A DNA stretch of 64,000 bases from Malus domestica. Lineage: Eukaryota > Streptophyta > Magnoliopsida > Rosales > Rosaceae. Where the stretch lies: contig NC_091661.1 of NCBI RefSeq assembly GCF_042453785.1, forward strand, positions 27,395,501 through 27,459,500, given 5' to 3'. The translations under genes and the position numbers were made by a program. Of the stretch, positions 1 through 11,672 are shown in pieces. Below the pieces are notes generated by a model. The model had not been told where the DNA came from, did not search any database, and saw only the letters and a program-made list of their open reading frames with translations. How positions within the stretch are numbered: position 1 is the stretch's first letter; each line of letters begins with the position of its first letter.

Positions 1-3000
1 CCCAAGGCCCTTTTGGGCCTTGCTGTTTTTACTCAAGGCAACCCGTGCCTTCCTTTTTTTTTTCACGGCACCCATGCCCAAATTATTTTGGGGCATTTTT
101 CAACCCACAAGCTATTATTCTAGCATTCGAAAATAATTTAACCTGTATGTTAATATTATTTAGCTTCTACAATCGACCATGTATGGCCCGATTTATTGAA
201 TTAATTAAAAGTGACCTGCAGTCCATTAATCTGATAATGAATCCAAAATTATTGACCTGAAGATCACTTTTGAACATTAACAATTCAATAATTTATTTCT
301 CTTCTTTGAACCGTCATATACTTTCGTAGAAACGAAGCTCTCACACTTGAGTTCCCGAAGACAACTCAAATCCACTACACTAAGTTAGTATATTGCATTC
401 TGAGTTTCTTGCAGGAACCTCTCTTTTATGAACTAAATGTTCATAAACTAAATCGAACCTGTAGTTTCGAATTTAGTGCCTTTGAAACCAAAAGTTTTCA
501 TAAAACAATACACCCATGAAAACCCGACGATTTTCATGAAAACCATTTCTTAGAACTCGAATGTTCTAACTTTGATGCTTATGGATGATTCATTCCCATA
601 CCACCAATCACAAGTTTGATTTTCCTGATTTGGACGTTTCCAATAGAAACCACTTTATGTGGGGTACAAGATGTGAATCTCCACATGACTATTAAGAAGC
701 TGAGAAATCATTAAAGCCAACAATGGCATGGAAGAGCTGAATAAGCCTCTGCCATGATCTTCATTCGAAGACTTATGCTCAAAGCATTACAAATGGAAGT
801 ACCTCCCGAACGAGGATTCCATGGCTCTTTGGCTTGCTTCTACGGACCGTCTAATCATGAAAGATATTGCCCAAAGCAAACCATGATTACGTCCATGAAT
901 GATACAATTCTGAAGTTTATAAATCCGATCGAATTTTGACTGGAGAATACTTTTATCGTCATTCCTTGTTTCTAACTCGCCCCTGAAGCAGCAGTGTAGA
1001 TAGCAGAAGTTTATCAAATTCTCAGATCTGATTACTACCACAAACGTGAGAGAAAGGTATGGACCCAGTTTGGTCAAAGCCTACTAAATGGTGATGCACT
1101 GCTTCGGCAAGGATACACTGAATGGCATACTCTCTCACAATCCAATTTTGAGTTTGTTTTGACAAACATATGGTAGAATCAGGGTCTGCCAAGGTGTGGC
1201 ATCATGCCCGACGCGTGATCCTTGGCACCCAAGACCTAAAACTTCAAGAATACGGGATAATATTCCCAAACCTTAACCCTGCAAAATCTACTTCTGTCTT
1301 GATGGAATAGACCATTGGTTATGCACCTGTTCGTGCCCTTACCAATGTTGTTGAGGAGTACCATTCTAGTACTCAATATGTGAGATTGATTTTGCTCCAC
1401 TGAATATCGTTGGAATAGCAAAATTGTGACATGAATGGCCTTGTTGGCCGAATCCACCAAAGTAACTTTGGTTTACTTTGTGAACATTTTTCCATGTTCT
1501 TGGATTCAAGTTTGGTGTATGTTTTACTTATGGATAATCTTATTGATATTGTCCTCACATATGAGTTAATTGAATCATGTTTCTTGAATACATGTGACCA
1601 ATTCAATTGACCACGTGATTAGGTGGGAATGTGGGAAAGTTAGTTGTCTGGATGAATGCATACTACGCACACTAACTTTACACCTAAATCACATCTCTAA
1701 CAACGACTTCAGGTATATCCAACCTGATTAAGAGTATTTGGCACGCTCCTCGTTATATGAATGGTACTACATCACCATTTAAAGGACCTTAAATTTTCCC
1801 TGACATTGAGTTTTTAAGGATATTCGAGATGACAATGATCATAAATGAAACCACTGAAGAAAATAGAGTGAAATATCTTTGCACCACCTCCAAAAAAAAA
1901 AACACTGAGCCTAAAGCTTTCATTTGGAGCCAATGGGTTGTCTCCCAACTGGGAATACACCACATGTGGCCGGCCTAGAGCTGGGTGATTGAGCAGTTTA
2001 CTTGATTTGGCACGACCTTTTGGGACATTTAGGTCGAACAATGATGCTACAACACATCTCCTTACCCGAAGTAAGGATCTTATGCCTACAAGCACACTTT
2101 ACCAAGCATGCTCATTAGGGAAATTGATTTTCTAAATCATTCCTAGCAAAGATACGAAACAACTCCATTTTCGTAGTGGATTCAAGGGAATATATGTGGA
2201 CTAATCCAACCAAAACGTGGACCATATAAATACTTATGGTTTTGGTTGATGAATCGACAAACTGGTCACATGTTTATCCACACACATTGATGCTAAACCT
2301 CTGGGCCGATTATGGGTTAACCACCCTACTTATCCCTAAAGGTCCCGGAGACTGGATAATGCCGGAGTGTTTACATCGACGGTTTTCGATAAAGTATTGC
2401 ATGTATTTTGGGTTTCTAATTGAACATCGAATTCCCATGTTCACCCCAAATAGCCTCGCCTAGTGATCATAAAGCGCAATTTAAATGATCGCCCGAATTT
2501 TGGTAAACGTACCAAGTTTTCAGTTTCTGCCTAGGGCTATGCAATCTTTGTACGCAGTTATGTTGGTTTTCCTTGAGGCCCATTGCCACCCAACCTATAT
2601 GACGTTACAGTTGGTTACTGGGTACGAACCTGACGATTTTCGTATTTATGCATTTGGGTGTGCATTCCATGTGCCAAGTTGTGCCGCCGCAACATACCAC
2701 TTTGGGTCCTCAAAGAAGGATGGGAATCTTTTGTCGATCATGATTCTCCTTCACACTAGCTCTATTCGAGCCCTTGCACGCGATCTCTTTATCGCTCATT
2801 TGCGGGTTATCACTTTAATGAAACCGTCTTCCCGCCGTTAGGGGGAGATAAGAACGTCAACATTCCTGTAGAACGGTGCGAATTTGCGTGAACATTGCCC
2901 ACTATGTCTCATCTCGATCCCCATACCGCACAAGTGTGATAAGCAAGTGCGATGAATTCTAGATTTCAGAATGTTGCTTCAGATGCATTTATTTGATCTA

Positions 3001-5536
3001 GCTAAAGTGACGAGATCATATACAAGCTGCAAACATGCCTGCAAGGATAAACGTACTTAACAGACGTCGAGTCAACATCCCTGGATGGTGTGCCGTCCTT
3101 GTTGGACGGTTTGGACGCTCCTGTTGAACGGTCCGGTACACCGACGGATAACCAATCAATCTGTCTTAGCCTGGAGCATGACAGATCATTCGGTTCGTAG
3201 GATTCACTTCCCTAGAAGAGGAAGACACGGCACAATAATGAATCTAAACTCGATCGTTGTCGCAAATCATTTCCATCTCATGAGATTAATCCAGATTACT
3301 CCCGAGACTTGAAGTTCTTGGTCCAGTATACTAGTTTGGATGAGAAAATGGAATTGAAATGAGATTATCATCGATGATGTTTTCACTTATATGGTAGCTA
3401 CCGACATAAATGAAAAGCGACGATATCAAACTGTGTTCCGTTGATTAAGTGACAACGTAGAACTGATTAGATAACTAAAGTTACAATCCAGGTCAAATTC
3501 CTTACCAAAATGTGTATTGGACCTGTCGTTCCTACACTGCCCAAGGTAACTCCGTTGTGTTACAAATGGGAAAGGAAGCGTTATGAGATGAATGAAATAG
3601 TGCGATATGATGCACACCTTACGGCGCAAGGTTTCTCTCAAACGTCATGTGATTAATAGCAGCATTATGAAATGTGGTTAGTGTTTCTCCATGGGGATAT
3701 TGATACGGAGAATAACATGTAAGTTCCCGAAGAATTACATGGATTGGTTTAAATAGTTCCAAAACCACGGAACACCCTCTTAACTTGTTTGAGACGTTCA
3801 CTTACAATTCGACAGATATGGTATACCCGTCTTAAGTGATTATTTGATCATTCAGGGATGAATTATGCCCTTGCGAGTTAAACTATGAAGTCTTATTCCA
3901 AATTGCTAGAGTTACAGTTTATGTCGTTAAACACGAATCTCACTAAGACTCTAGAAGAGCTTGAGAAACTGACTCGCGCCTGAAGATGGAATTTGAGATG
4001 AAGGATCTTGGGAAAACTCACTTATGCCTTGACTTGAAGTTAAAGCATTATTCTGACGGTATTTTGGTCTACAAGTCGAACTACACCCCGAATGTGTCAC
4101 CTTTGAGTATACCTTTGATCGTCCACACGTTATATGTAAATGAAACCCTTGAAGAGGTTATGGAATCCGAAATTCCTTATCTAAGTTCAACTTTGCGCTT
4201 CATTGTACTTAGCTCATTGTATTTAGACAAGACATATCCTTCACTGTTAATCTTGGTAAAGATACAGCACCGCGCCTACACGCAACCACTGAATTGGTAT
4301 TAAAGACATACCCTGAAGGTATTACATGGGCAAATCCCAACGCATCTCAGCGGATCCAACCTTGTTTGTTATGCTGACGCTGGTTACTTATCAAACTCAC
4401 ACAAGGCAAAATCCCCAAATGGTTATGTCTTTACCATTAGGGATATCACAATATCTTGGAGGTCCACGATATAACCTTAGTTGCAAAATCTTTGAATCTT
4501 TCCAAGACTCACCTCACTTCACTACGCCACAAGTGAGACATGGTTAGGAGTTCTTGTTGAGCATATTCGAAGTACTTGCTATTTTTCATCTATCGTTGAG
4601 TCCCAATAACGATCCATGAAGATTATGCCACATGTATCAACCCGACCAAACCATGATACATCAACGAAGTCAACGCCAAGACATATTGCGTCTACATCTA
4701 CATCAGTAAAGCATCAAGAGATTGAAGTCATGCAAACCGATCCCAAACAACCTTGCCGACCGCTACACGACGTCACTGCCGAAGTCAACCTTCTGAGGAA
4801 TTGGTATGCCTAATTATTTGAGTTGAATCGCTTGTAGTTCTCTTATTTAGAAGTTATGTCTAACTCAGGGGAGTATCTAGAAGTATACTCACATGATCTT
4901 AATGTACTATTTTTCCCTTCGATTAGGAGCATTTTTCCCAATGAGTTTTTGCTACCTAACTAGGTTTTAACGAGGCACCCATCCTGGGATAATCATACTC
5001 CGTTAAGTTCACTACCTTCATCCAGTTTGACGATTGTTTTAGACATTATGCATATTTTCTTATTTTTCTCCTTAGTCTATGGGTTTTCCCCATTCCTTGG
5101 GTTTTACCATAGCGAGGTTTTTGTGAGTTTTTACAAATGCATACTTCAAATTAAATTTGAGACTCGCGATCACCCGTTGTGCCGATGACTTCATCAACTA
5201 TTCTACCTTATCTGCTGAAGATCTGATATGATGGTTTGTTGAGTATTTACACACTCAAGGGGGAGTGTTGCAATCATATTTAGAATATGAATGTGATTGT
5301 GTAAATCCTAGGAAATCTGGGAATGTATCTTATATTCCTATTAGGATTAGATTACCTATTAAATGTTGTAATCCTAAAGGGAAAGGTTTTACCCTTCCTA
5401 CTACTATAAATAAAGGCACAATGGGGTGGAATAACACACACCTCACAATTACACATCTCTCTATTTCTCTCTATCCATGCCGCACCCCTTTCTCTCTATA
5501 GCCTCCATAATTGTTCAGTAAATTATGTCTACAACA
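1..5536 (+). mobile_element. Ty1/copia retrotransposon fossil, 5' end outside window or lost
   Basis: This is an old, heavily decayed Ty1/copia element on the plus strand. Integrase-like sequence is recognisable around 2.2-2.8 kb, reverse transcriptase around 4.0-4.3 kb, and the RNase H end near 4.3-4.7 kb, in the copia order integrase, RT, RNase H. A purine tract (AAGGGGGAG) sits directly before a 3' LTR at 5266-5536. No 5' LTR is visible, so the left end lies outside the window or is lost; the first 2 kb are weakly recognisable as gag/protease territory. It is broken many times over. The family call rests on remembered copia protein sequence. It appears old, since coding similarity survives only in patches. 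Confidence 0.85.
5266..5536 (+). repeat. 3' LTR of the copia fossil
   Basis: The 271-bp LTR begins TGTTG and ends CAACA, the expected short inverted ends, and directly follows the polypurine tract. A TATA-like ACTATAAATAAA lies near 5402-5413. The matching 5' LTR is not in the window, so insertion age cannot be estimated from LTR divergence. Confidence 0.8.
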
Positions 5537-5549
5537 CTATTTTTATTTT

Positions 5550-5629
5550 ACATAGTTTTTTAATTGTAATTATCACTTTTTATTTGTTTACATAGTTTTT
5601 GAATTATAATTATCACTTTTTATTTGTTT
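5550..5629. repeat. 40-bp tandem duplication
   Basis: Two head-to-tail copies of about 40 bp (acatagtttt...atttgttt) lie immediately outside the copia LTR, differing at very few bases. No gene is present; this looks like a simple replication-slippage duplication. Confidence 0.8.
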
Positions 5630-5949
5630 TGGTCAAATCGCAATGAAGACAAAACCAAATTTGGGTGTTTAGGGTGGTCACGAAAGCAATGGAGGTCTCC
5701 TTGCCTCCCTCCACATTTGGTAGATTTTATTTATCATTATTTGTAACAATCATGTCATTTATTGATTGAAATTTCTCCGCATCACTTTTAATTAGGACTA
5801 TTGGATGTTATAGGATTTAAAAGTTAAACAAAAGTGTAGTATTTCAAATATACTAATAAATAATAAATTATGAAAGAAATATTTTGTTGCAATCAATAAT
5901 CAATAGAGTAATAAATAATAAGTAATATAATGATTCTAACTATATTAAA
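5630..5949. other. Intergenic, nothing recognised
   Basis: AT-rich sequence between the copia LTR and the CACTA-like relic. I see no coding potential or repeat boundaries here. Confidence 0.5.
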
Positions 5950-6243
5950 AAAAAAACATAAAAACATCCACCACCGGCCGATGGCGTGGTGAATTTTCAA
6001 AAGGCGGTGTGGTCATTTGAAGTAACCACTATAAGCATATCACGTGGTGGTTTTGATATTCCATCACGGGATTAAAAACCGTTGTAGTTTATTCACTTTT
6101 AACAACAGGCCAGAATATGACCGTGGTGGATTAATGTTATCTACCACAAGCTACACTTGACCGTGGTAATTGAATAGTTTCTACCACGAGTTGTTGATGC
6201 CCGTGATCGAATGGACGTGGTAAATATGTTGTTATGTACTATA
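5950..6243. mobile_element. CACTA (EnSpm) terminal relic
   Basis: On the minus strand this segment starts CACTATAGTACATAACAAC at 6243 and continues with many short repeats of CCACG/CGTGG in both orientations, the usual CACTA layout of terminus plus subterminal repeats. I could not find a partner terminus to the left, so it is a truncated end or the left boundary has decayed. The 3 bases after it (AGT) would be the target duplication, but only one copy is visible. Confidence 0.55.
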
Positions 6244-6404
6244 GTGAGTAAACAGAATTATTTGTACTAATTCTTCTTCTTCTATTTGAATTTTGAAGAA
6301 AAAGAGTGAGAATGGAAGGCAGTTCCCAATTTTATTTAGCAGCTGATACCTAACATTTCGAGGTTGTTTCTAATTTCCAACCGTTGGCCCTGCATATATA
6401 TATA

Positions 6405-6540
6405 AATAATGCTAGCCAGACCAAATCTTTTTCACCAAATTATGTAGTTGTAGATGATTGGATTATTAATTAAGTATCCATTAACGCGCTTGTATTGGTG
6501 AGACATCATTTGTTAAAAATTTGGTCTCCTAGCATTACCC
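6405..6540. mobile_element. MITE, family M1 copy 1 (Mutator-like)
   Basis: Inverted ends AATGCTAGCCAGACCAAAT and, on the other strand, AATGCTAGGAGACCAAAT bound a ~136-bp AT-rich core. The flanks are TA-rich, so the target duplication is ambiguous (TATATATAT on both sides). The same family recurs at 25.15, 25.35, 31.6, 47.1 and 51.8 kb. Confidence 0.7.
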
Positions 6541-6541
6541 T

Positions 6542-6567
6542 ATATATATATATATATATATATATTT
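6542..6567. repeat. (TA)n microsatellite
   Basis: About 13 TA units in the upstream region of the ankyrin gene, abutting MITE M1 copy 1. Confidence 0.9.
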
Positions 6568-6651
6568 CAATGGTCATCGTGAAACAAAATATATTACAAT
6601 TAGGGTTCTGACATTTGCACTGCCACGTGTCTGTTTGATCCATAGATTCGT

Positions 6652-6660
6652 ATGTATAAA
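6652..6660 (+). promoter_or_regulatory. Candidate TATA box of the ankyrin gene
   Basis: TGTATAAAT lies about 45 bp before the ATG at 6704, leaving a short 5' leader. Position and sequence fit a plant TATA box; no transcript evidence is available here. Confidence 0.45.
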
Positions 6661-6703
6661 TCACTCTAATTTTGCGATTAGAAGCTTAACATAATCTGGC
6701 AGG

Positions 6704-9303
6704 ATGGATTTCAGACTGTTTGAGGCTTCTCAAACAGGAGATAACCAGCTCTTGCACCAGTTGCTAGCAGAGAATCCACTTCTACTCCATGACCTTGCCC
6801 TAACTTCCACCGAGAACCCGCTACATGTCGCTTCGTTTGCCGGACATGTCGAATTCGTTAAGGAGATTGTGAAGTTGAAACCAGCTTTTGTGTTAGAAAT
6901 GAACCAGGATGGGTTTGGCCCCATGCACATCGCGTCAGCCAACGGTTACTTGGAGATTGTAAGGGAGCTGCTGAGAGTTGACCCGAGACTCTGCCGGATG
7001 AACGGAAGAGATGGATGGACTCCTCTTCATTGTGCTGCTGCTAAGGGAAGGGCTGATGTTGTCGGAGAAATGGTTTTGACCTGCCCGGAAAGTGTCGAAG
7101 ATGTGACTCTACAAGGGGAGACTTCCTTGCATCTTGCTGTTAAGAACTGCCAGTTTGAAGCAGTTAAACTGTTGGTTGAATTGGTCAGGGAACTGAGGAA
7201 GGTGAACGTTTTGAATATGAAGGACAAACATGGTAATTCAGTTCTTCACCTAGCAACCTGGAAGAAACTGCACGAGGTTAGTACAATCTGATCAACTAGG
7301 TTATCTTTGACTCTTTGGCAAAGTGATATTTTAAGGAAAAAATTTCATTTAACCTCATTCTCCGCCCAATATACTCTCTACGTCTATTTTATTTTTAGAC
7401 TATTAATATTTCTTTAAAACTCTAATTTACTACCTAAATTATCCTCTCAATTTAATATGTGAATTTATCTTTACGCTCATTTAAAAATAAAATCCAAAAT
7501 CAAAACATATGTTCTCTCCTCCCAGTAGGTTCATCGTCTTTTCTTTCAATTCTTTATTATTTAATAGAAACCAAAGTTAATAAGAATTGGTGAGAATAAA
7601 TTTATCATTTAGGTTTACAGAAAGATGGCCATGCTTTTTGTGATTATCATGTTGGAAAAGCTTGATAATACCCTTTTTGCCCACTTTCTGATGCTTTTAT
7701 GTACATTATTTGGGGCGTTAGAAATTTATATGGAACGAAGATTGGGCGGCCCGACTTGGTCGTCTCTCAAACTATTAAATCGAAAACAAATCAATAAAAC
7801 ACATATATAAATCGATTCATTCTTCAAAAAAAGCTTGTTGAGTGCTTAAGGTTTAAGCCAAAATAGGACGTTAGTAAAAGATTGCGTGATGATAAAGGTT
7901 TAATTATTAGGTATGAGTTTATTGATAAATTTTAATTTTCTTGTTATTTCATTTTGTACTTGATAGTAATTATATAATAGCTTAAAAAGCCAATTCACAT
8001 CTGAAGTTTAAGTTGAGTGTAGAGGTTAAATGGATTTAAATAAAAGTTCTCCATTTTAAATTACTTTAGTTCACGAAGTAAAGATTCAAACTTAAATACA
8101 AAAGAGCGGTCACATTGTCTTGAACAACAGATCTAACTCATAAATCCTAGCCTCCCCTTCGAATTTGAAACAAAATGTATTCAAACCTAGAAATGTTGAC
8201 TTTATTATTTTACTAATGCTATCAATTTGTTAAAGATATACTAAGTTATTTGAAAGAAAAAAAGATATACTAAGTTATTTCATAAATTTTGACCAAATCC
8301 AACCTTATCAACAAATTATGAGCCATTGTTAAAAGATGAAAGATACGGAAGGAAATACAATAAAGTTTGGTCATAGCACAAAAGCAGATGTTGTTAGAAT
8401 AATTGATCATAGCATTGTTTGGATCATTTCCTTGCACTCGAGTTCGAATCTCTATACTTAAAAATATTAGTAGTTTAAAATACTGTTTGAAAAAAAAATG
8501 TATATATAAAAAGCTGAGAATCTTCGTAGGTTGTGGAGTGGTTAGTTGGCAATGGAACTACTCCAAGCGCATTGGAAGTAAACATTGTAAACCAGGGTGG
8601 TCTCACACCTCTTGATCTTCTACTAGTCTTCCCGAGTGAAGCCGGTGATAGGGAAATCGAAGAGATCCTTCGTAGTGCCGGAGCTTCGAGAGCACAAGAC
8701 ATAAACCATACTCCCTCTCATTGCCCCATGGAAACCAATACCCTTCAGCTGCAGCAGCCAAAAAACTTGATGGAATACTTCAAGTTCAAAAAGGGCAGAG
8801 ACTCTCCTAGTGATGCCCGCACTGCGCTACTAGTTATCTCTGTACTAGTGGCTACCGCCACCTTTCAAGTTGGACTCAGCCCTCCGAATGGCATTTGGCA
8901 GGACAGCTCCGGATCAAACAATAATGGAGCTGGCAGTGGGAGCAATGAACCAGCTGCACACTTAGCAGGGAAGTCCATCATGGGTTCTAACAATGCAGTT
9001 GCATTTGTCTTCTTTGTGGCTTTCAACTCGATTGGATTTTCACTTTCACTTTACATGATCAATGTCCTCACCAGCAACTTCCCTCTGCAGTTGGAGCTTC
9101 AAATCTGTATCGTTGCGGTCTACTGCACGTACAACTTTGCAGTTACCAGCATTGCACCGGATAACACGAAGCTCATCATAATTGTGGTCACTTCAGTTTT
9201 GCCTACTTTGGTTTCACTTGCTGTCCCATGCGCTAGACAGCTTATCATGATCAGGGTTAGAGAACCTGTGCTAAATTGGACTCGAAGGTTCATTTTACAA
9301 TAG
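6704..9303 (+). CDS. BDA1-like ankyrin-repeat membrane protein (ANK + PGG domain)
   Basis: Two exons, 6704-7276 and 8530-9303, join in phase 0 across a GT/AG intron of 1253 bp to give 448 residues. Residues 1 to about 190 are ankyrin repeats with typical TPLHxAAxxG-like cores (TPLHCAAAKG, SLHLAVKN). The intron falls inside the last repeat, and exon 2 resumes with VVEWLVGNG. A PGG-type domain starts near residue 286, with SPPNGIW where the family usually has PPGGxW. Hydrophobic membrane segments follow near 345-368, 372-395 and 405-425. The family includes Arabidopsis BDA1 and ACD6-like proteins, plasma-membrane components linked to immune signalling; that role is family knowledge, not shown by this sequence. 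The intron holds a tRNA-like repeat trace near 8440. The C-terminus ends ...FILQ. Confidence 0.9.
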
Positions 9304-9740
9304 CTGTACACTATGTCTATTTCCGGGATCATATCATCGTTGGCGCATTCATCATAGAAGCTCCAGCTTCATATCCAAGTCACAATCGTTACTATCATCA
9401 ATACAGTTAATATATTTACTATATATTACGAAATTTCTGGTGTAAAAACTTATATGATGATGTGTTAAGAATTCAATAAGAAAACAGTAAACAGAATTAT
9501 TTGTACTAATTCTTGTTCTATTTGATTCATGATGGTGTTTGTTCTATAAGTCGACATCCTTGCCAATCGTAATTGAGACTGTCGTTAATTAATATTTATG
9601 GCAGAAAGTTTTACATAATGATCATCTTTCCACATTTATCACAATGGCTAGCTATTTTCAATCACAATGACTTGTACTGCTCGATCAGATGAGAAGCATG
9701 GAGGCGCGACGTAGGAGCCACAGTGCAGCCCAAACTCTGC
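9304..9740. other. 3' flank of the ankyrin gene
   Basis: No coding potential. It contains a 29-bp word at 9486-9514 that recurs upstream of the same gene at 6245 (see findings). Otherwise nothing recognised. Confidence 0.6.
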
Positions 9741-9743
9741 TGA

Positions 9744-10160
9744 GAGCAACTCCACCCTTGGAGCCATTCCCCTGGCAATCCATTATTGAATCCACCATAT
9801 TGAACAGTAACTGCCTTTAATGAATAGTAACTACCATTAATGAATAGTAATTACATTTTGCATCTCCACCCTTGGAGCCCTCCCCCTGGCAATAGGTAAT
9901 AAAATAATAGTTTTTTTTGTTTGTTTAAATAATATAAAATAAAAAAACACAGGGAAATGGGCTGTAGGGCCTTGGGCTGACACAAAAAACAATAAAAAAA
10001 TGTCTTGGCCCTCGGTCTGCAGGCTTGTCAACAATCCACTCCCCTTGTGCTCGGGCTCCCACCCTCACTCGGGCCCTCCATGGCTGGAGAAGAATCAACT
10101 GGCCCTCGGGCCCCTTCCTGCAGCCCGTCCCCCGAGCAAATGAGAAGGCTGGAGTTGCTC
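9744..10160. mobile_element. Tourist-like (PIF/Harbinger) MITE, copy 1
   Basis: The 417-bp element starts GAGCAACTCCACCC and ends GGCTGGAGTTGCTC, perfect inverted ends over the outer 11 bp, flanked by the 3-bp duplication TGA at 9741-9743 and 10161-10163. Three-base TNA duplications identify PIF/Harbinger-type insertion. The right half is GC-rich with repeated CTCGGGC motifs. A second copy lies at 20973-21375. Confidence 0.88.
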
Positions 10161-10163
10161 TGA

Positions 10164-10884
10164 TAAGAAATCTAGAAATCAACACTAGAAACATGTTTAT
10201 TTGGCCTCCTGAACATCCTAGAAACCAACATGTGCACGAGGAAATGCTCCTGAGAGCATATACATGCATGTGGACTTACGGCACTGACAATTGAATATGA
10301 TCTACAAACAATGATTGGAGCAAATACATATATAAATTCCCCAATGTTTCATTAATGGAAGTTCTAGAATTGATGTATCAAATGTCCTACGTTGAGACGG
10401 CGATCAGGCAAGGTGTTCTAGAATTTGGCTCAGAAGTCGAATCATAAGAATTTCAAACAAAAAGCAACGGTTGCTTTACAAAACCGACCTATAAAAGGTA
10501 CAACAGAAAACATAAACAGTAATCAGAACATCAAGCATCACCATTCACATTGCCTCCAATTCAAAGTTGTCTAAAGGAAAAACAGTAGAGTTCTCATCTA
10601 TCGTCAATTATTATTACGGTTATTGGTATTTTCTCCAGTTGTAGGAAATAGTTTTTAGGTTTGATTTCTGTCCGTAGCGAGTTTTATACCAAATTATTGT
10701 GGCATGTTCATTTTGTGGCTTAACCCAAATTCTCCATCCCATAATGTATAGGCGGCCTAATATTTTTAAGAATACTGTTTCGAAAATGACCATATGCAAT
10801 TACACTTGCCTCTATTGCTACGATGGATATAGAAAATAAAAATAATTTGAAAGAGAGTTGTACACAACTCACTCTGCAATTAGA
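10164..10884. other. Intergenic, nothing recognised
   Basis: No convincing ORF, RNA or transposon boundary between the Tourist MITE and the fold-back element. Confidence 0.5.
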
Positions 10885-11300
10885 TTTGACGATAGACTAA
10901 ACTGCCGATTTTCTCCTGAACTTTCACTTAGCTTTCGATTTTGCTGCTAAACTTTTTAATTGGAAAATCAAGAACTTAAACTTCTTTTCTTTTCTTTTTT
11001 TTTCCCAATTTCCTCCTACCGTTAGTTTTTTTTTTTTATAGATTTCATCCAAATTAATGTTAACTCTTATCATGTGCACACCACGTGACTCTCCTAGGGT
11101 TATCAATTATTTTAAAGACTACCCTCAGATGTTGTGCGCATCAGAAATTTGGATGAAAATAATGAAAAACTAACATCAGGGGGAAATCGGTCAAACAAAT
11201 TAGTTTGAGTCCTTAATTTTCCAATTGAAAGGTTTCTGAAGAAAATCGAAAGATAAGTAAAAGTTCAGAAGAAAAATCGACAATTTATTCTTCAACGTAA
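10885..11300. mobile_element. Long-TIR fold-back MITE
   Basis: Two arms of roughly 160 bp, about 10885-11055 and 11140-11300, are imperfect reverse complements. Paired landmarks are GAACTTTCACTTAGC with its partner near 11250, TTGGAAAATCAAG with TTAATTTTCCAA near 11215, and TTTCATCCAAATT with AATTTGGATGAAA near 11145. The loop is about 85 bp. I could not fix a target duplication, so the superfamily is open. It lies 370 bp upstream of the USB1 start. Confidence 0.7.
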
Positions 11301-11672
11301 ATACCAAATTAGACTTGTTTAGCCCACCTTTTCTATCCCTTTTAATGTAAATTTGTGGTTGTAATTAAAAAAAAAGTTCACAATTTGAAAGTGTTGTTGG
11401 GTGAACCATTATCTCCAGCCTTCTACAGTCTACTTGCCGACAGTTTTTTTTTTTTTAAATGATAAATTTTGTTAGATTAGTTATCAAATGGTTCAAACAT
11501 CCGCTATTATACAAGAACTTAACACATTTTCACTAATACAATACAATATAGATTTTTTAGTACTTCTAAAATATAAAATAGTGGACATGTTATTATATAA
11601 GTAGAACACCAAGAAAATAACTTTGCCCAAGTTAAGCACGACGAACTGGTTCACTTTTTGCGCGAGAGAGAA
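11301..11672 (+). other. USB1 upstream region
   Basis: AT-rich promoter territory between the fold-back MITE and the USB1 ATG. I see no clear TATA box close to the start; nothing else recognised. Confidence 0.4.

Noticed and set aside
8403-8470. tRNA-like box B word (GAGTTCGAATCTC) in the ankyrin intron
   Set aside because: No box A, fold or flanking duplication; at best a decayed SINE trace.
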